From Kosakonia oryzae (lineage in GTDB: Bacteria; Pseudomonadota; Gammaproteobacteria; Enterobacterales; Enterobacteriaceae), in assembly GCF_001658025.2 (NCBI RefSeq), contig NZ_CP014007.2, forward strand, positions 3,720,001-3,784,000: DNA of 64,000 nucleotides. The letters are read 5' to 3'. Positions 40,117 to 51,938 of this stretch are shown here, piece after piece. Within the stretch, counting starts at the first letter, position 1; each line of letters begins with the position of its first letter. Below the pieces are notes generated by a model. That model did no database searches. It was not told the DNA's origin and was given only the letters and a program-made list of their open reading frames with translations. The translations under genes were made by a program, and so were the position numbers.

Positions 40117-41403
40117 ATGGCTGATATAAAAGCAAACATCACCTACAATGGTGACGCTGCTATTGAACTGGATGTGCTAAAAGGCACGCTCGGTCAGGAT
40201 GTTATTGATATCCGTAGTCTCGGTTCAAAAGGGGTTTTTACTTTTGACCCTGGTTTTACCTCTACCGCATCGTGCGAATCAAAAATCACGTTTATCGACG
40301 GTGACGAAGGTATTTTGTTACACCGCGGTTTCCCGATTGATCAACTGGCGACCGAATCCAACTACCTGGAAGTGAGCTACATCCTGCTGTACGGCGAAAA
40401 ACCGACACAGGAACAGTTTGAAGAGTTCAGACTGACGGTCACCCGCCACACCATGATTCATGAGCAGATCACCCGCTTGTTCCACGGTTTCCGTCGCGAC
40501 TCACATCCTATGGCGGTACTTTGTGGCGTGACCGGCGCGCTGGCGGCGTTCTACCACGACTCGCTGGATGTGAATAATCCGCGTCACCGCGAAATCGCGG
40601 CCTTCCGCCTGCTGTCTAAAATGCCGACCGTAGCGGCGATGTGTTACAAATACTCCATCGGTCAGCCGTTTATCTATCCGCGCAACGATCTCTCCTACGC
40701 TGGCAACTTCCTGCATATGATGTTTGCTACTCCATGCGAACCGTATGAAGTGAATCCGGTGCTGGAACGCGCCATGGATCGTATTCTGATCCTGCATGCC
40801 GATCACGAGCAGAACGCCTCCACCTCTACCGTGCGTACCGCCGGTTCTTCCGGTGCGAACCCGTTTGCCTGCATCGCGGCCGGTATCGCCTCTCTGTGGG
40901 GACCGGCGCATGGCGGCGCCAACGAAGCCGCGCTGAGAATGCTGGAAGAGATCAGCTCCGTGAAACATATTCCGGAATTCCTGCGTCGCGCCAAAGACAA
41001 GAACGATTCGTTCCGTCTGATGGGCTTCGGTCACCGTGTCTACAAGAACTACGACCCACGCGCGACTGTGATGCGTGAAACCTGCCACGAAGTGCTGCGC
41101 GAGCTGGGAACGAAAGACGATCTGCTGGAAGTGGCGATGGAGCTGGAGCACATTGCGCTCAACGACCCGTACTTCATCGAACGCAAACTCTACCCGAACG
41201 TCGATTTCTACTCCGGTATTATCCTGAAAGCGATGGGTATTCCGGCCTCCATGTTTACCGTTATCTTTGCGATGGCGCGTACCGTGGGCTGGATTGCGCA
41301 CTGGAACGAAATGCACGACGACGGCATCAAGATTGCCCGTCCGCGTCAGCTTTACACCGGCTACGCCAAACGCGAATTCTCCTCCGATCTGAAAAAAGAT
41401 TAA
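40117..41403 (+). CDS. gltA: Type II citrate synthase GltA
   Basis: The 428-residue enzyme condenses acetyl-CoA with oxaloacetate. Its length is that of the NADH-inhibited hexameric Gram-negative type (427 in E. coli). The citrate synthase signature [14 protein letters not shown] near 305 and the catalytic Asp in [10 protein letters not shown] near 363 are present. An AAGGAG ribosome-binding site precedes the ATG. It is a single gene with its own terminator. Confidence 0.98.
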   Translation: MADIKANITYNGDAAIELDVLKGTLGQDVIDIRSLGSKGVFTFDPGFTSTASCESKITFIDGDEGILLHRGFPIDQLATESNYLEVSYILLYGEKPTQEQFEEFRLTVTRHTMIHEQITRLFHGFRRDSHPMAVLCGVTGALAAFYHDSLDVNNPRHREIAAFRLLSKMPTVAAMCYKYSIGQPFIYPRNDLSYAGNFLHMMFATPCEPYEVNPVLERAMDRILILHADHEQNASTSTVRTAGSSGANPFACIAAGIASLWGPAHGGANEAALRMLEEISSVKHIPEFLRRAKDKNDSFRLMGFGHRVYKNYDPRATVMRETCHEVLRELGTKDDLLEVAMELEHIALNDPYFIERKLYPNVDFYSGIILKAMGIPASMFTVIFAMARTVGWIAHWNEMHDDGIKIARPRQLYTGYAKREFSSDLKKD

Positions 41404-41417
41404 GGGTGAATCCGCCT

Positions 41418-41448
41418 AAAAAAACGCGCCTGTGGGTGCGTTTTTTGT
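41418..41448. terminator. gltA terminator
   Basis: An imperfect stem AAAAAACGC..CC / GG..GCGTTTTTT with a TGTG loop and T run lies 15 bases past the gltA stop. It is symmetric and also ends at the convergent nei gene. Confidence 0.85.
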
Positions 41449-41449
41449 T

Positions 41450-42241
41450 TCAGCGTTGGCAGCCAGGGCACCAGTAAAACGGGCGTGATGAGAGCGTGGT
41501 TTTTTCGATCATCCCACCGCAGCGCTCGCACATCTCCCCGGCCCGGTGAAAGACCCGGAAGCGAAACAGCGCGCCGTGATGCCTGTTCTCATCCACACTA
41601 CCGCGCGTCTGCCAGGACAAACGAGGAATATCCAGCAACGCCTGTGCCAGCACGTTAAGCTGAGTATCATCCAGTTCGGCGGCACTATGCTGCGGCGCCA
41701 ACGCGCAGTGCCAGAGGATCTCTACGCGTAAATAGTTACCCAGCCCGGCCAGAAACGCCTGATCGAGCAGCAAACCGGAGAAGCGACGACGGCGAAAACG
41801 CGGCGATAACAGACGTTCTTTCACCTGCGCCGCGGTGAGCGTCATGTTCAGCACATCCGGCCCAAGCCGCTGTAAAAACGGGTGCTGCGCCAGTTGTTCT
41901 GCCGTGAGTATGGCGATATCTGACGCGCTGTAAAGCAAGATGGCTTTATCGGCCGTCTGTAGTTTTACGCGCAGCACGCGGTTGGTTTGCGGCGTTTCGC
42001 CCGCATCCACCACGCGCCAGACGCCGTAAAGCTGGTTATGGCTATAGAGGGTCAAACCTCCGGAAAAGTGCGTCAACAGCGCCTTACCGCGTGTTTCAAT
42101 CTGCTCGATGCGCTGCCCCACCAGACCTGGTGCAAAATCGGTTAGCGTCGGCGGAGCAAACCAGACATCGGTCAGTGGTTTTCCCTGAACTGCCGCTTCA
42201 AGCATATCCGCCGCCCGGCGGATCTCCGGTCCTTCCGGCAT
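41450..42241 (-). CDS. nei: Endonuclease VIII Nei
   Basis: The 263-residue DNA glycosylase/AP lyase removes oxidised pyrimidines. The catalytic N-terminus is PEGPEIRRA after Met removal. The conserved Lys is in [11 protein letters not shown] near 53. The C-terminal zinc finger is [12 protein letters not shown] to YWCPGCQR. It is the last gene of the pxp cluster, 15 bases after pxpA, as in E. coli. Confidence 0.97.
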   Translation of the reverse strand: MPEGPEIRRAADMLEAAVQGKPLTDVWFAPPTLTDFAPGLVGQRIEQIETRGKALLTHFSGGLTLYSHNQLYGVWRVVDAGETPQTNRVLRVKLQTADKAILLYSASDIAILTAEQLAQHPFLQRLGPDVLNMTLTAAQVKERLLSPRFRRRRFSGLLLDQAFLAGLGNYLRVEILWHCALAPQHSAAELDDTQLNVLAQALLDIPRLSWQTRGSVDENRHHGALFRFRVFHRAGEMCERCGGMIEKTTLSSRPFYWCPGCQR

Positions 42242-42256
42242 GTAAAACTCCTTGTG

Positions 42257-42994
42257 TTATCGCGCGGAAATGATCACCCCACGCTGGGTAAAAGCAGCAT
42301 GCAGACGGCGGGCAAACAGTAACGCATGTTCACCGTCACCGTGCAGACATACCGTTTGCGCCTGCACGGGAACATACTCGCCATCAACACTTTTTACACG
42401 CCCTGCCAGCACCATCTCCAGCGTTTGCGCCAGCGCCACATTGTCATCAGTAATCAACGCGCCCGGCTCGCTGCGTGGTACCAGCCGACCATCGCTGCGA
42501 TAGCCACGATCGGCAAACACTTCCTTGCGGGTGATCAGCCCCCAGTTTTTCCCGGCGCGGATCAGCTCGCTGCCCGCCAGCCCGACCAGAATCAAATCCG
42601 CATCAACATCGTGTACCGCACCGGCGATAGCGTCGGCCAGTTGCGCATCATTTGCCGCCTGGTTATATAACATGCCGTGGGGCTTCACATGCTGTAATTT
42701 ACCGCCCTCAGCACGCACCATCGCTGCCAGTGCGCCGATTTGGTACAACATCTGGGCATATACGGTTTCCGGCGGCAGTTGCATCGCCGTACGACCGAAG
42801 TTTTCCCGATCGGGAAACGAGGGATGTGCGCCGATAGCGACCCCGTTACGCAGCGCTTCGCGCACGCACGTCAGCATCGTCCCGGCATCGCCCGCATGAA
42901 AACCGCAGGCGATATTGGCCGACGAAACCAGTTTCAACAACGCAGCATCATTGCCGCAGCCTTCGCCAAGATCGGCGTTTAAGTCAATCTTCAT
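42257..42994 (-). CDS. pxpA: 5-oxoprolinase subunit PxpA
   Basis: The 245-residue LamB/YcsF family protein begins [16 protein letters not shown], with further conserved [16 protein letters not shown] and [10 protein letters not shown] motifs. With PxpB and PxpC it cleaves 5-oxoproline (pyroglutamate) to glutamate using ATP, a repair of a damage metabolite. Its start overlaps pxpC by 11 bases. Confidence 0.95.
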   Translation of the reverse strand: MKIDLNADLGEGCGNDAALLKLVSSANIACGFHAGDAGTMLTCVREALRNGVAIGAHPSFPDRENFGRTAMQLPPETVYAQMLYQIGALAAMVRAEGGKLQHVKPHGMLYNQAANDAQLADAIAGAVHDVDADLILVGLAGSELIRAGKNWGLITRKEVFADRGYRSDGRLVPRSEPGALITDDNVALAQTLEMVLAGRVKSVDGEYVPVQAQTVCLHGDGEHALLFARRLHAAFTQRGVIISAR

Positions 42995-43916
42995 GCGTTA
43001 ACCTCCATGCCAGTTGTTCAAGGTAACGATGTTGGTCCTGGCGGGCATGCAGCGCTTCATCCAGTGAACACTGAACAAAATGCACTGGCTGCCCAAGAGG
43101 AATTTGCGCCAGATGGTACATATCGGCCTCGATAATGCAGGCAATACGCGGGTATCCGCCGGTTGTCTGAGCATCATTCATCAGCACAATCGGTTGGCCA
43201 TTTGATGGCACCTGTATAACACCGGGTAATAAGCCGTGGGAGAGCAGCTCGCGCGAGGTCGTACGCAATAGTGGTTGCCCCTGTAAACGGTACCCCATGC
43301 GGTTGCTCTGCGGGCTTATCTGCCACGGCAGACGCCAGAATGCTTCCTGCGAAGCCGTGGCGAATTCGTGATATTCCGGCCCCGGCAGCGCACGAATACG
43401 GTTGCCCCACAGCAGTTGTTTTACGCCCTGCTGGGTACGAAACTGCCGCTTCGGTTTTACCAGAGGCAGCGTATCGCCATCACGTAACAGGCGCCCTTCC
43501 AGCCCGCCGACAGCGGCTTTCAGGTCGGTACTCCCGGAACCCAGCACCTCCGGCAGCGCAAAACCGCCCGCCACCGCCAGATAGCTACGCACACCGTGCA
43601 GCGGGCGTTTCAGCACCAGCCGCTGCCCGGCTTTTGCCACAAAACGCCAGCCCGTCCACACAGGTTTACCGTCGAGTTTCGCTTCACAACCGGCGCCAGT
43701 CAGGGCAAACCAGCAGCGGCTTTCGAACACGGCTTCGAACTGGCCGAGCGTGATCTCAAGCCCGGCCGTATCGGGCGCATTGCCCACCAGCGCATTGCCA
43801 ATTTGCAGCGCAGGCGCGTCCAGCGCGCCGCAATAGCTGATTCCGGACTGGCGCAAGCCGGTACGCTTCCCCCCCTGCAAAGAGGTGTAAATACCGGCGC
43901 GGATAATTTTCAACAT
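42984..43916 (-). CDS. pxpC: 5-oxoprolinase subunit PxpC
   Basis: The 310-residue protein is related to urea carboxylase/allophanate hydrolase subunit 2. Family motifs are [14 protein letters not shown] near the N-terminus, [13 protein letters not shown] and [15 protein letters not shown]. It works with PxpB, and it overlaps both neighbours (7 bases with pxpB, 11 with pxpA). Confidence 0.95.
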   Translation of the reverse strand: MLKIIRAGIYTSLQGGKRTGLRQSGISYCGALDAPALQIGNALVGNAPDTAGLEITLGQFEAVFESRCWFALTGAGCEAKLDGKPVWTGWRFVAKAGQRLVLKRPLHGVRSYLAVAGGFALPEVLGSGSTDLKAAVGGLEGRLLRDGDTLPLVKPKRQFRTQQGVKQLLWGNRIRALPGPEYHEFATASQEAFWRLPWQISPQSNRMGYRLQGQPLLRTTSRELLSHGLLPGVIQVPSNGQPIVLMNDAQTTGGYPRIACIIEADMYHLAQIPLGQPVHFVQCSLDEALHARQDQHRYLEQLAWRLTHED

Positions 43917-44566
43917 ACGCCCTCCTTGCGCGGAATGAAGCGCAGCGTGTCGCCAGGACGCAGCAATGAAGGCTCCGCTAAACGCGGGTTAAAAAGCGCC
44001 AAATCAGTGCGTCCAATCAGGTTCCAGCCGCCGGGTGTCTCCAGCGGATAAATACCGGTTTGTGCGCCGCCAATACCAACAGAACCGGCCGCCACGCGAA
44101 CGCGCGGCTCAGCGCGGCGCGGCGTGGCCAGCACTTCCGGCAGGCCGCCCAGATAGGGAAAACCCGGCTGGAAGCCAATAAACCAGACCACGTAATCAAC
44201 AGAGGCATGCAGCTCCACTACCTGTTTTTCACTCATCCGACAATGTTCCGCCACCCGTCCGAGATCCGGCCCGGCATCGCCGCCGTACAGCACCGGGATC
44301 TCAATGGCGCGAGATTCCGGCTCCAGCGCCTCGCTCTCTTCCCACCAGCGCTGTAAGCGCTCAATGGCATCCAGCGCCAGTGTGCCCGGATCGCGCAGCA
44401 CAACCGTAATGTTATTCATTCCCGGAATGACTTCCGCCACCTCCGGCACCGTCGACAGCCGCTGCGTCAGCCGCCAGATCCGCTTTTGCGTCGCCAGCTG
44501 TACAGGAGGCTCCAGCTCCAGCACCACGGCGGTTTCCCCTAATAAATAACAACGCGCTCGCTGCAC
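43910..44566 (-). CDS. pxpB: 5-oxoprolinase subunit PxpB
   Basis: The 218-residue protein is related to allophanate hydrolase subunit 1. Motifs are [13 protein letters not shown], the segment [23 protein letters not shown] near 140 and the end [19 protein letters not shown]. It lies 11 bases after ybgI and is the first of pxpBCA. Confidence 0.95.
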   Translation of the reverse strand: MQRARCYLLGETAVVLELEPPVQLATQKRIWRLTQRLSTVPEVAEVIPGMNNITVVLRDPGTLALDAIERLQRWWEESEALEPESRAIEIPVLYGGDAGPDLGRVAEHCRMSEKQVVELHASVDYVVWFIGFQPGFPYLGGLPEVLATPRRAEPRVRVAAGSVGIGGAQTGIYPLETPGGWNLIGRTDLALFNPRLAEPSLLRPGDTLRFIPRKEGVC

Positions 44567-44577
44567 TTGTTCGCTCC

Positions 44578-45321
44578 TCAGGCCGGGTTCGGAATATCCA
44601 CAAACGTGACGTCAAGATCGGTATGGGTATTCAGCCACTCGCTCAGGGCGCGAATGCCGCCGCGTTCGGTGGCATGGTGCCCCGCCGCGTAGAAATGCAG
44701 CCCCTGCTCGCGCGCGGAGTGAATGGTCTGCTCCGACACCTCGCCGGTGATAAAGGCATCCACGCCAAAGCGGGCGGCTTTATCGATAAAACCCTGTCCG
44801 CCGCCGGTACACCAGGCGATACGTTTCACAACATCCGGCCCGGTATCGCCGCACCAGAGCGGCTTACGGCCCAGACGCGCTTCGATCCAGGAAGCCAGTT
44901 CCAGCCCCGGTACCGGCATCGTGAGTTCGCCCCACGGCAACAGCTCTTCGATTTCGCCCTGAATGGTAATACCGAGCAGCGCCGCCAGTTGCGCGTTATT
45001 GCCCAGCTCAGGGTGCGCATCGAGCGGCAGATGCCAGCCATACAGGTTGATGTCGTTCGCCAGCAGCGTTTTCAGGCGGTTACGCTTCATGCCCAGAATG
45101 ACCGGCGCTTCGTTTTTCCAGAAATAGCCGTGATGGACAATGACCGCGTCCGCCTGCTGACGCACCGCTTCATCCAGCAACGCCTGGCTGGCGGTCACGC
45201 CGGTGACAATTTTTTGCACCGTTTCCCGCCCTTCAACCTGGAGGCCGTTCGGGCCGTAATCACTGAATGCCGCACTGTTCAGCTTCTCGTTAATCAGTTT
45301 TTCCAGTTCGGTATTTTTCAT
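44578..45321 (-). CDS. ybgI: Dinuclear metal-binding protein YbgI (Nif3 family)
   Basis: The 247-residue NIF3-like protein matches E. coli YbgI, a toroid hexamer with a two-metal site. The metal ligands are in VIVHHGYFW near 63 and [12 protein letters not shown] near 215. It is often labelled a type 2 GTP cyclohydrolase I or radiation-resistance protein, but the role is not settled. A TTG lies just before the ATG; the ATG at 45321 gives the family start MKNTEL. It precedes pxpB closely. Confidence 0.93.
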   Translation of the reverse strand: MKNTELEKLINEKLNSAAFSDYGPNGLQVEGRETVQKIVTGVTASQALLDEAVRQQADAVIVHHGYFWKNEAPVILGMKRNRLKTLLANDINLYGWHLPLDAHPELGNNAQLAALLGITIQGEIEELLPWGELTMPVPGLELASWIEARLGRKPLWCGDTGPDVVKRIAWCTGGGQGFIDKAARFGVDAFITGEVSEQTIHSAREQGLHFYAAGHHATERGGIRALSEWLNTHTDLDVTFVDIPNPA

Positions 45322-45333
45322 CAATGCTCTCTT

Positions 45334-46746
45334 TTACGCTTTACGGGCGGCTTCATACGCCGCCAGGGTGGCGGCTCGCGCCTGTTTATGGTCGACAATC
45401 GGGCGAGGATAATCGAGACGTAGCCCCTGTTTATCCGCCCACGCCCAGGGCTGATGGAGATGCTTTTCCGGCACCGCTTGCAGTTCAGGTAGCCAGCGAC
45501 GAATAAACGCGCCGCTGGCGTCAAAGCGCTCCCCCTGCGTGGTGGGGTTGAAAATGCGGAAATAAGGCGCTGCATCGGTCCCTGTTGAGGCTGCCCACTG
45601 CCAGCCGCCATTGTTTGCCGCCAGATCGCCATCGATCAACTGAGAAATAAAATAGCGCTCTCCGCAGCGCCAGTCGATAAGTAAGTCCTTGACCAGAAAG
45701 CTTGCCGCGATCATCCGCAGCCGATTATGCATCCAGCCAGTACTGTTCAACTGGCGCATTGCGGCATCAACAATCGGAAAGCCCGTGCTGCCCTTTTGCC
45801 AGGCCTCAAGCTGCTGTTGGTTTTCCTGCCACTGTACCTTATCGGTCCAGGGGATAAAGGGCTTGTACTTGCAGAGTGCCGGATGGAATGTCATTAGATG
45901 ACGGTAAAACTCTCGCCAGATCAGCTCATTGAGCCATACTGCGCCGCTTCCGCCATCGAGCGCCTGCGGCTGCTCGGCCAGTAAACGATGCAGACACTGG
46001 CGCGGCGACAGTGCGCCAATCGCCAGCGCGGCGGAGAGGCGGCTGGTACCTTCAATCGCCGGAAAATCACGCTGCTGCTCGTACTCCGCCGCCTGCTGCT
46101 GGCAAAAATGGCGCAGCCGGGCAATCGCGCTTTTCTCATCGGCGGGGAAAAGCTGTTCATCAAACGGCTGCTGCGGGTAGTTAAGGGCGATCGGCTCAGC
46201 GACGGGCAGCGCCCCTTCGCGCGCACGCGGCGCGGCGACGCATTCCGGCAGTTCCTCTTTTAACCGACGTAAAAAAGCGTTTTTGAACGGCGTAAAGACT
46301 TTATACATCTCGCGATTGCCGGTCATTACGCTGCCCGGCGCCAGCATCACGCTGTCATCAAACCCCTGGCAGGATACGTTCGGCAACGCTTTTTCTACCG
46401 CCGCATCACGCTGGCGTTCATTGAATTCATATTGATAGTTATAAAAAAGATGGCTTACCTGCTCGCTGGCACAGATTTGGGCAATGGCCTGCGCGCAAGC
46501 AGCAAAATCATCCACCTCGCGGTAGAGCAGCGGAATGCCCTTCTCCGCCAGCGCTTGTTGCAGCGCATTAAGATGAGCGTTGAGCAGCGCCGCCTGGCGC
46601 GGTGCCATGTGATGCTGCTGCCACTGCGCTGGCGTGGCAATGAAAAGCGCAATAACCCGGACGTTTGGAAAGCGGCAAGCGGCGGCGAGCGCAAGATTAT
46701 CATGTACGCGTAAATCCGCGCGAAACCAGACCAGATGGGTGGTCAT
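45334..46746 (-). CDS. phrB: Deoxyribodipyrimidine photolyase PhrB
   Basis: The 470-residue light-driven enzyme repairs cyclobutane pyrimidine dimers. The N-terminal antenna domain begins TTHLVWFRADLRVHDN. The C-terminal FAD domain has GTSRLSAALAIGALSPRQC, WLNELIWREFYRHL and the segment NNGGWQWAASTGTDAAPYF. The start MTTHLVWF gives the E. coli length; the frame is open 54 codons further upstream without support. In E. coli ybgA precedes phrB; it is absent here. Confidence 0.97.
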   Translation of the reverse strand: MTTHLVWFRADLRVHDNLALAAACRFPNVRVIALFIATPAQWQQHHMAPRQAALLNAHLNALQQALAEKGIPLLYREVDDFAACAQAIAQICASEQVSHLFYNYQYEFNERQRDAAVEKALPNVSCQGFDDSVMLAPGSVMTGNREMYKVFTPFKNAFLRRLKEELPECVAAPRAREGALPVAEPIALNYPQQPFDEQLFPADEKSAIARLRHFCQQQAAEYEQQRDFPAIEGTSRLSAALAIGALSPRQCLHRLLAEQPQALDGGSGAVWLNELIWREFYRHLMTFHPALCKYKPFIPWTDKVQWQENQQQLEAWQKGSTGFPIVDAAMRQLNSTGWMHNRLRMIAASFLVKDLLIDWRCGERYFISQLIDGDLAANNGGWQWAASTGTDAAPYFRIFNPTTQGERFDASGAFIRRWLPELQAVPEKHLHQPWAWADKQGLRLDYPRPIVDHKQARAATLAAYEAARKA

Positions 46747-46852
46747 ATCACTCCTTATGTCCGTAACGAAGGCGCAGCGCTGCGGATCTTTGCTTCGCTG
46801 CGCCTGGCGGCACAGTGTAAATGTAGCAAAAAGGTTACTGCAAAAAAAAACC

Positions 46853-46869
46853 ACCGCAAGGCGGTGGCT
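46853..46869 (-). terminator. ybfA terminator
   Basis: CCACCGC (46853-46859) / GCGGTGG (46863-46869) with an AAG loop is followed on the minus strand by nine T bases. It lies 26 bases past the ybfA stop. Confidence 0.9.
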
Positions 46870-46894
46870 CAGAGGATTTGCTGTGTGTAATCGA

Positions 46895-47101
46895 TTAATA
46901 AAAGTCACAGGCTACTTTTTCGGCCTGCTCCATCCACACCGGTTTTTCACTGGTTTTCGCCCAGACGCGGTGCAGGTAGCTGTAAAAACGTGCGCGATCT
47001 TTCCAGAACAACATCACCGGTAATGCCAGAACGCCTGCCAGAATGGCGAAAGCGCGACGCATCAACACAACGTGTGTCGGAAACGCTTTATATGTGTTCA
47101 T
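46895..47101 (-). CDS. ybfA: Small membrane protein YbfA (DUF2517)
   Basis: The 68-residue protein has one membrane helix (about 17-32, [17 protein letters not shown]) and a conserved tail ([20 protein letters not shown] and [10 protein letters not shown]). It matches E. coli YbfA, of unknown function, which is also beside kdp; it is divergent from kdpF. A GGGGAGAG ribosome-binding site precedes the ATG. Confidence 0.92.
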   Translation of the reverse strand: MNTYKAFPTHVVLMRRAFAILAGVLALPVMLFWKDRARFYSYLHRVWAKTSEKPVWMEQAEKVACDFY

Positions 47102-47512
47102 AATCCTCTCCCCTTTGTCAGGCCGGCAATCGCTACCGGAAAATGTTCCCGCCTTACAGAAAATCAGGGCGGCGCTGAAATCTGGTTAAAATAGTATCGC
47201 TTTATTCGTAATTTTACTACTCATCCGACCACTATTTTTCTGTAAATTTAGGATTTATTTATATCCAGGGGTAAATTAGTTACAAAACCGTTAAATTAGT
47301 ACTAACCATTAGTTAATTTAAGGATTAAAGGCTCTCATCACGCTACTTTGCGAAATAGCGCGACGCATACCTGCCCACCAGGACGATTCGAGTAAAAATT
47401 CGCCCTTCCGTTTTTATATTTTTTTTACACCTACCCTTCTGATTTTTTCGAGATTTTTGCAACGAATAAACTACTTTGATAGCACTTCTTAAAAGCACCC
47501 TGGAGGTGGATT
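47102..47512. other. ybfA-kdpF divergent intergenic region
   Basis: This 411-base gap has no gene. It is AT-rich from 47190 on. The KdpE-type operator at 47411-47430 lies 82 bases before the kdpF start. The rest should hold the ybfA promoter and nothing else that I can recognise. Confidence 0.5.
47411..47430 (+). promoter_or_regulatory. KdpE operator of kdpFABC
   Basis: TTTTTATATTTTTTTTACAC differs by only one or two bases from the E. coli KdpE site (TTTTTATACTTTTTTTACAC). It lies upstream of kdpF. Phosphorylated KdpE would activate the operon here at low potassium. Confidence 0.88.
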
Positions 47513-47602
47513 GTGAGTGCAGGCGTGATAATCGGCATCGTGCTGGTTTTCCTGTTATTGGGCTACCTGGTTTATGCCCTCATTAACGCGGAGGCTTTCT
47601 GA
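47513..47602 (+). CDS. kdpF: Potassium ATPase small subunit KdpF (GTG start)
   Basis: The 29-residue hydrophobic peptide ([20 protein letters not shown] and on, ending NAEAF) has a single helix. It matches E. coli KdpF, which stabilises the KdpABC complex. The start is GTG with a strong TGGAGG ribosome-binding site. Its stop overlaps the kdpA ATG by one base (TGATG). Confidence 0.95.
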   Translation: MSAGVIIGIVLVFLLLGYLVYALINAEAF

Positions 47603-49278
47603 TGGCCGCTCAGGCGTTTCTTCTGGTCGCCAGCTTTTTGCTGGTGCTGCTTATTCTTGCGCGCCCGCTGGGATCGCTGCTGGCAAAACTGATTGCCGGA
47701 CAGGCGCTGCCCGGTACGGCGACAATCGAAAATATACTCTGGCGTGGACTGGGTATAGATACCCGCGAAATGAACTGGCGGCACTATCTGTTCGCCATTC
47801 TGTGGCTGAATATACTCGGCCTTGTACTGCTGTTTGCCATGCTGATGTTGCAGGGTATTTTGCCAATGAACCCGCAAAACTTGCCCGGCCTCTCCTGGCA
47901 TCTGGCGCTGAACACGGCGGTCAGCTTTGTCTCGAATACCAACTGGCAATCCTATGCCGGCGAAAGCACGCTGAGCTATTTCAGCCAGATGGTCGGGCTG
48001 ACAGTACAAAACTTCCTCTCTGCAGCGACGGGGATTGCAGTGGTATTCGCGCTGATCCGCGCCTTTGCGCGCCGCAGCATGGATACGCTCGGTAATGCGT
48101 GGGTGGATCTCACCCGCATTACCCTGTGGGTGCTACTGCCGATTTCACTGATCATTGCCTTGTTCTTTATTCAGCAAGGCGTTCTGCAGAACTTTTTGCC
48201 TTATCAGTCTTACACCTCGCTGGAAGGCGTTCAGCACCTGATGCCGATGGGGCCAGTCGCGTCTCAGGAAGCGATCAAAATGCTCGGCACCAACGGCGGT
48301 GGTTTCTTCAATGCCAACTCTTCGCACCCGTTTGAAAACCCGACTGCATTGACCAACTTCGTGCAGATGCTGGCGATCTTCCTGATCCCGGCAGCGCTTT
48401 GCTTTGCTTTTGGCGATGCCGTGGCGGACCGTCGCCAGGGGCACATGCTGCTGTGGGCGATGTCGCTGATTTTCGTGGTCTGTGCCGGGGTGGTGATGTG
48501 GGCTGAGTTCCAGGGTAACCCGCACTTCCTGACGCTCGGTGGCGACAGCGCCATCAATATGGAAGGTAAAGAGAGTCGTTTTGGCATTCTGGCGAGCAGC
48601 CTGTATGCCGTGGTCACAACCGCCGCCTCATGCGGCGCGGTAAATGCCATGCATGACTCCTTTACCGCGCTGGGCGGCATGATCCCGATGTGGCTGATGC
48701 AGATTGGCGAAGTGGTGTTCGGCGGCGTGGGCTCGGGTCTCTACGGCATGCTGCTGTTCGTGCTGCTGGCGGTATTTATTGCCGGGTTGATGATTGGCCG
48801 TACGCCGGAGTTTATCGGCAAAAAAATCGATGTCCGCGAGATGAAAATGACCGCGCTGGCGATCCTCGTCACCCCGGCACTGGTGCTGCTTGGCACTGCG
48901 CTGGCGATGATGACCGACGCCGGGCGTAGCGGCATGTTTAACCCCGGCATTCACGGCTTTAGTGAAGTGCTATACGCCGTCTCGTCGGCAGCCAACAACA
49001 ATGGTAGCGCCTTTGGCGGATTAAGCGCCAACACCCCGTTCTGGAACTGCCTGCTGGCGTTCTGCATGTTCTTCGGCCGTTTCGGTGTGATTGTTCCGGT
49101 GATGGCGATTGCTGGTTCACTGGTCGGCAAGAAAATCCAGCCCGCCAGCACTGGCACCCTGCCTACACACGGCGCGCTGTTTATCGGCCTGCTGATCGGC
49201 ACAGTACTGCTGGTTGGCGCATTGACCTTTGTTCCTGCCCTGGCGCTTGGCCCGGTGGCGGAATACCTCTTATTTTGA
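47602..49278 (+). CDS. kdpA: Potassium-transporting ATPase channel subunit KdpA
   Basis: The 558-residue subunit has about ten membrane helices. It has four selectivity-filter-like loops, including [11 protein letters not shown]-type ([11 protein letters not shown]), [21 protein letters not shown] and [15 protein letters not shown]. It binds and conducts K+, with energy supplied by KdpB. It is coupled to kdpF and is separated from kdpB by 20 bases. Confidence 0.98.
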   Translation: MAAQAFLLVASFLLVLLILARPLGSLLAKLIAGQALPGTATIENILWRGLGIDTREMNWRHYLFAILWLNILGLVLLFAMLMLQGILPMNPQNLPGLSWHLALNTAVSFVSNTNWQSYAGESTLSYFSQMVGLTVQNFLSAATGIAVVFALIRAFARRSMDTLGNAWVDLTRITLWVLLPISLIIALFFIQQGVLQNFLPYQSYTSLEGVQHLMPMGPVASQEAIKMLGTNGGGFFNANSSHPFENPTALTNFVQMLAIFLIPAALCFAFGDAVADRRQGHMLLWAMSLIFVVCAGVVMWAEFQGNPHFLTLGGDSAINMEGKESRFGILASSLYAVVTTAASCGAVNAMHDSFTALGGMIPMWLMQIGEVVFGGVGSGLYGMLLFVLLAVFIAGLMIGRTPEFIGKKIDVREMKMTALAILVTPALVLLGTALAMMTDAGRSGMFNPGIHGFSEVLYAVSSAANNNGSAFGGLSANTPFWNCLLAFCMFFGRFGVIVPVMAIAGSLVGKKIQPASTGTLPTHGALFIGLLIGTVLLVGALTFVPALALGPVAEYLLF

Positions 49279-49298
49279 GACTGGCGGAGACGCGTTTT

Positions 49299-51347
49299 AT
49301 GAGTCGCAAACAACTGGCCCTGTTCGAACCGCATCTTGTTCGTCAGGCGCTGATGGATTCGGTGACCAAGTTAAGCCCGCAGGTACAGTGGCGTAACCCG
49401 GTGATGTTTATTGTCTGGATCGGCAGCCTGTTGACCACCATTCTGACCGTGGCAATGGCAACAGGCCATCTTGACGGCAGCGCGTGGTTTACCGGCGCGG
49501 TCAGCCTGTGGTTATGGGTTACGGTATTGTTCGCCAACTTTGCAGAGGCGCTGGCGGAAGGCCGCAGCAAAGCGCAGGCCAATAGCCTGAAAGGGGTGAA
49601 AAAAACCGCTTTCGCCCGCAAATTACGCGCCCCGCAGCATGATGCGCAAATCGACCATATTCCGGCAGCCGACCTGCGTAAAGGCGATGTGGTGCTGGTT
49701 GAAGCCGGTGACATTATTCCGTGCGATGGTGAAGTGATTGAAGGCGGTGCATCGGTTGATGAGAGCGCGATCACCGGTGAATCGGCACCGGTGATCCGTG
49801 AGTCCGGCGGCGATTTCGCGTCGGTCACGGGCGGGACACGCATTCTTTCTGACTGGCTGGTGATCCAGTGCAGCGTTAACCCCGGCGAAACGTTCCTCGA
49901 CCGCATGATTGCGATGGTGGAAGGTGCGCAGCGGCGCAAAACACCGAACGAGATCGCACTGACCATTCTGCTGGTTGCCCTGACCCTTGTTTTCCTGCTG
50001 GCAACCGCCACTTTGTGGCCATTCTCGGTATATGGTGGCCAGGCCGTCAGCGTGACGGTGTTGGTAGCCCTGCTGGTGTGCCTGATCCCAACGACTATCG
50101 GCGGGCTGCTGTCTGCAATTGGCGTTGCCGGGATGAGCCGCATGCTGGGTGCGAATGTGATTGCCACCAGCGGCCGTGCGGTGGAAGCCGCAGGTGATAT
50201 CGATGTGCTGCTGCTGGATAAAACCGGCACCATCACCTTAGGTAACCGCCAGGCATCCGATTTCCTGCCCGCGCAGGGCGTGGATGAAAAAACACTGGCC
50301 GATGCTGCGCAACTCTCTTCGCTGGCGGATGAAACGCCGGAAGGCCGCAGTATTGTGATACTGGCGAAACGCCGCTTTAATCTGCGCAAGCGCGATATGC
50401 AGAGCCTGCAAGCCACCTTTATACCCTTCACTGCGCAAACCCGCATGAGCGGCATCAACGTGCAGGATCGGATGATCCGTAAAGGTTCGGTGGATGCTAT
50501 CCGCCGTCATATCGCCGCCAATGGCGGTCAATTCCCGGCTGATGTGGAAACGCTGGTCGAACGCGTCGCCCGCCAGGGCGCCACGCCGCTGGTCGTTGCC
50601 GAAGGGGCGAAAGTGCTGGGCATTATCGCGCTGAAAGATATCGTCAAAGGCGGGATTAAAGAGCGTTTTGCCCAACTGCGTAAAATGGGCATTAAAACAG
50701 TAATGATCACCGGGGATAACCGCTTAACCGCTGCAGCGATTGCCGCTGAAGCCGGTGTCGATGACTTCCTTGCGGAAGCGACGCCGGAAGCAAAACTGGC
50801 GTTGATCCGCCAGTATCAGGCGGAAGGTCGTCTGGTGGCGATGACTGGCGATGGCACGAACGATGCGCCAGCGCTGGCACAGGCCGACGTTGCGGTGGCG
50901 ATGAACTCCGGCACCCAGGCCGCCAAAGAAGCGGGCAACATGGTGGATCTTGATTCAAACCCCACCAAATTGATTGAAGTGGTGCATATCGGTAAGCAGA
51001 TGCTGATGACTCGCGGTTCGCTGACCACCTTCAGTATTGCCAACGATGTGGCGAAATACTTCGCCATCATTCCGGCGGCGTTTGCAGCAACCTATCCGCA
51101 ACTGAATACGCTGAACGTCATGCATCTGCACTCCCCAGCGTCGGCAATTTTAAGCGCGGTGATCTTTAACGCACTGGTGATTGTGTTTCTTATCCCGCTG
51201 GCGCTGAAAGGGGTGAGCTACAAGCCGCTTACTGCTTCCGCCATGCTGCGCCGCAACTTGTGGATCTACGGGCTGGGCGGGCTGGTGGTGCCGTTTATCG
51301 GTATCAAGCTGATCGACCTGATTTTGACCCTGTTTGGCCTGGTGTAA
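49299..51347 (+). CDS. kdpB: Potassium-transporting ATPase catalytic subunit KdpB
   Basis: The 682-residue P-type ATPase has the phosphorylated Asp in [12 protein letters not shown] near 307, the actuator motif [14 protein letters not shown] near 160 and the hinge motif [21 protein letters not shown] near 518. The length equals E. coli KdpB. The start [11 protein letters not shown] is chosen over an open upstream extension of eight residues. Confidence 0.98.
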   Translation: MSRKQLALFEPHLVRQALMDSVTKLSPQVQWRNPVMFIVWIGSLLTTILTVAMATGHLDGSAWFTGAVSLWLWVTVLFANFAEALAEGRSKAQANSLKGVKKTAFARKLRAPQHDAQIDHIPAADLRKGDVVLVEAGDIIPCDGEVIEGGASVDESAITGESAPVIRESGGDFASVTGGTRILSDWLVIQCSVNPGETFLDRMIAMVEGAQRRKTPNEIALTILLVALTLVFLLATATLWPFSVYGGQAVSVTVLVALLVCLIPTTIGGLLSAIGVAGMSRMLGANVIATSGRAVEAAGDIDVLLLDKTGTITLGNRQASDFLPAQGVDEKTLADAAQLSSLADETPEGRSIVILAKRRFNLRKRDMQSLQATFIPFTAQTRMSGINVQDRMIRKGSVDAIRRHIAANGGQFPADVETLVERVARQGATPLVVAEGAKVLGIIALKDIVKGGIKERFAQLRKMGIKTVMITGDNRLTAAAIAAEAGVDDFLAEATPEAKLALIRQYQAEGRLVAMTGDGTNDAPALAQADVAVAMNSGTQAAKEAGNMVDLDSNPTKLIEVVHIGKQMLMTRGSLTTFSIANDVAKYFAIIPAAFAATYPQLNTLNVMHLHSPASAILSAVIFNALVIVFLIPLALKGVSYKPLTASAMLRRNLWIYGLGGLVVPFIGIKLIDLILTLFGLV

Positions 51348-51359
51348 GAGGTATAAAAA

Positions 51360-51935
51360 ATGACTTTATTCCGTCCCGCATTTCTGCTTTTGATACTCTT
51401 CACCCTGATTACCGGCGGGCTCTACCCGCTGGTGACCACCGCGCTCGGGCAATGGTGGTTTAACGCGCAGGCGAACGGTTCGCTGATCCGTGAGGGCGAT
51501 ACCGTGCGCGGTTCACGCTTGCTGGGTCAGGACTTTACCACGCCGGTTTATTTTCACGGCCGCCCTTCTGCCACGGCCGATGCGCCTTATAATCCAATGG
51601 CGTCCGGCGGTAGCAACCTGGCGGGCAGCAACCCGGAGCTGGATAAAGAAGTGGCGGCGCGCGTGGCGCAACTGCGCGCCGAGAATCCACAAGCGGATAC
51701 GCATGTTCCGGTGGAATTGATTACTACCTCGGCGAGCGGCCTTGATGGCCAACTCTCTCCGGCTGCCACCGCCTGGCAGATCCCGCGTGTGGCGCAAGCC
51801 CGTCACTTACCAGTGACAGAAGTGGAAAAAGTGGTGGCCGAACATACCACCACGCCGCTGGTCAACTTTATCGGCCAGCCGGTGGTCAATATTGTGGAAC
51901 TCAATCTGGCGCTGGATGCGCTCAAGGATAAATAA
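51360..51935 (+). CDS. kdpC: Potassium-transporting ATPase accessory subunit KdpC
   Basis: The 191-residue subunit has one N-terminal membrane helix (about 6-28) and a periplasmic domain. Conserved motifs are [18 protein letters not shown] and [16 protein letters not shown], with DGQLSPAAT later. It completes the KdpFABC complex. It lies 12 bases after kdpB and 3 bases before kdpD. Confidence 0.97.
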   Translation: MTLFRPAFLLLILFTLITGGLYPLVTTALGQWWFNAQANGSLIREGDTVRGSRLLGQDFTTPVYFHGRPSATADAPYNPMASGGSNLAGSNPELDKEVAARVAQLRAENPQADTHVPVELITTSASGLDGQLSPAATAWQIPRVAQARHLPVTEVEKVVAEHTTTPLVNFIGQPVVNIVELNLALDALKDK

Positions 51936-51938
51936 AGC

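Noticed and set aside
39819-40142. Minus-strand open frame of 107 codons between sdhC and gltA
   Set aside because: It overlaps the gltA start and promoter region, has no family resemblance and no convincing ribosome-binding site.
49343-50458. Minus-strand open frame opposite kdpB (371 codons)
   Set aside because: Antisense shadow of kdpB; Ser- and Arg-rich with no domain.
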